Part shown: positions 5,431 to 5,523 of the stretch, one piece after another
Layout of the letters: each line of letters opens with the position of its first letter
Numbering within the stretch: the first letter of the stretch is position 1
Assembly (NCBI GenBank): GCA_017612655.1
Contig: JAGAFM010000145.1
Span: forward strand, 1 to 5,523
Length of the DNA stretch: 5,523 bases
Reading direction: 5' to 3'
Source of the DNA: Clostridia bacterium
GTDB lineage: Bacteria; Bacillota; Clostridia; Oscillospirales; CAG-272
Program-made: the position numbers and the translations under genes
The notes under the pieces: model-generated
Database searches by the model: none
Told to the model about the DNA's origin: nothing
Seen by the model: only the letters and a program-made list of their open reading frames with translations

Positions 5431-5458
5431 TTATAGCAGAACGGGGAGAAACTGTCAA
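5430..5458 (-). promoter_or_regulatory. Minus-strand promoter at the right junction of the insertion sequence
   Basis: On the minus strand: TTGACA (5453-5458), 17-base spacer (5436-5452), TATAAC (5430-5435). The -35 is perfect and the -10 matches five of six bases. The final C of the -10 is the outermost base of the candidate insertion-sequence end, so the junction passes through the promoter. It would now transcribe antisense into the element, where the 5349-5394 hairpin should stop most of it. Confidence 0.6.
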
Positions 5459-5523
5459 GCCATTTCCGAAGACTGAGAGGGGCTTTGGATGGTTTCCCCG
5501 CACGAAGAATCCCCCGGGCGTTC
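5459..5523. other. Right flank, no recognisable gene
   Basis: Sixty-five bases of presumed host DNA outside the insertion sequence. Minus-strand frames are open here but show nothing recognisable. The segment lies upstream of the minus-strand promoter at 5430-5458, so it is probably intergenic or the end of a gene outside the window. Confidence 0.4.

Overview
The window looks like chromosomal DNA of a Gram-positive anaerobe (Bacillota, probably Clostridia; genus not determinable). The grounds are consensus SigA-type promoters with 17-bp spacers, strong AGGAGG/GGAGG ribosome binding sites, hairpin/T-tract terminators, a LytTR regulator paired with a small DUF3021-like membrane protein, and IS200/IS605 and IS1634-like elements. 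Base composition is near 50% GC.

Layout. Positions 1-140 are the right end of an IS200/IS605-type (tnpB) element. They hold the last 31 codons of TnpB, overlapped by the 3' part of its omega-RNA, and the terminal hairpin. The host DNA that follows has a minus-strand promoter (195-223) pointing into that element and a strong bidirectional-looking terminator (281-314). The host genes visible in the window are all on the minus strand. Reading right to left they are an AMP-forming acyl-CoA synthetase/ligase (1441-3183) with its own promoter (3240-3268), then a two-gene operon with its own promoter (1342-1370): a LytTR-domain regulator (875-1312) followed 12 bp later by a four-helix membrane protein (392-862). 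The operon ends at the 281-314 terminator.

Upstream of the ligase is an isolated minus-strand terminator (3281-3324). It is followed by an apparently intact IS1634-like insertion sequence on the plus strand: candidate 10-bp inverted ends 3331-3340 and 5421-5430, an upstream hairpin, a perfect consensus promoter, a 609-aa DDE transposase (3488-5317) and a strong terminator. Just outside its right end is another minus-strand promoter (5430-5458) whose -10 element runs into the insertion junction.

How it fits together. The LytTR/membrane pair is probably an autonomous regulatory unit. The ligase probably activates a fatty or other organic acid, with no visible mechanistic link to that pair. Both mobile elements sit just downstream of minus-strand promoters, so each appears to have separated a promoter from what it originally transcribed. 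I see no clear new multi-gene system. The most interesting points are the omega-RNA end with its readable guide and the promoter/terminator architecture at the insertion junctions.
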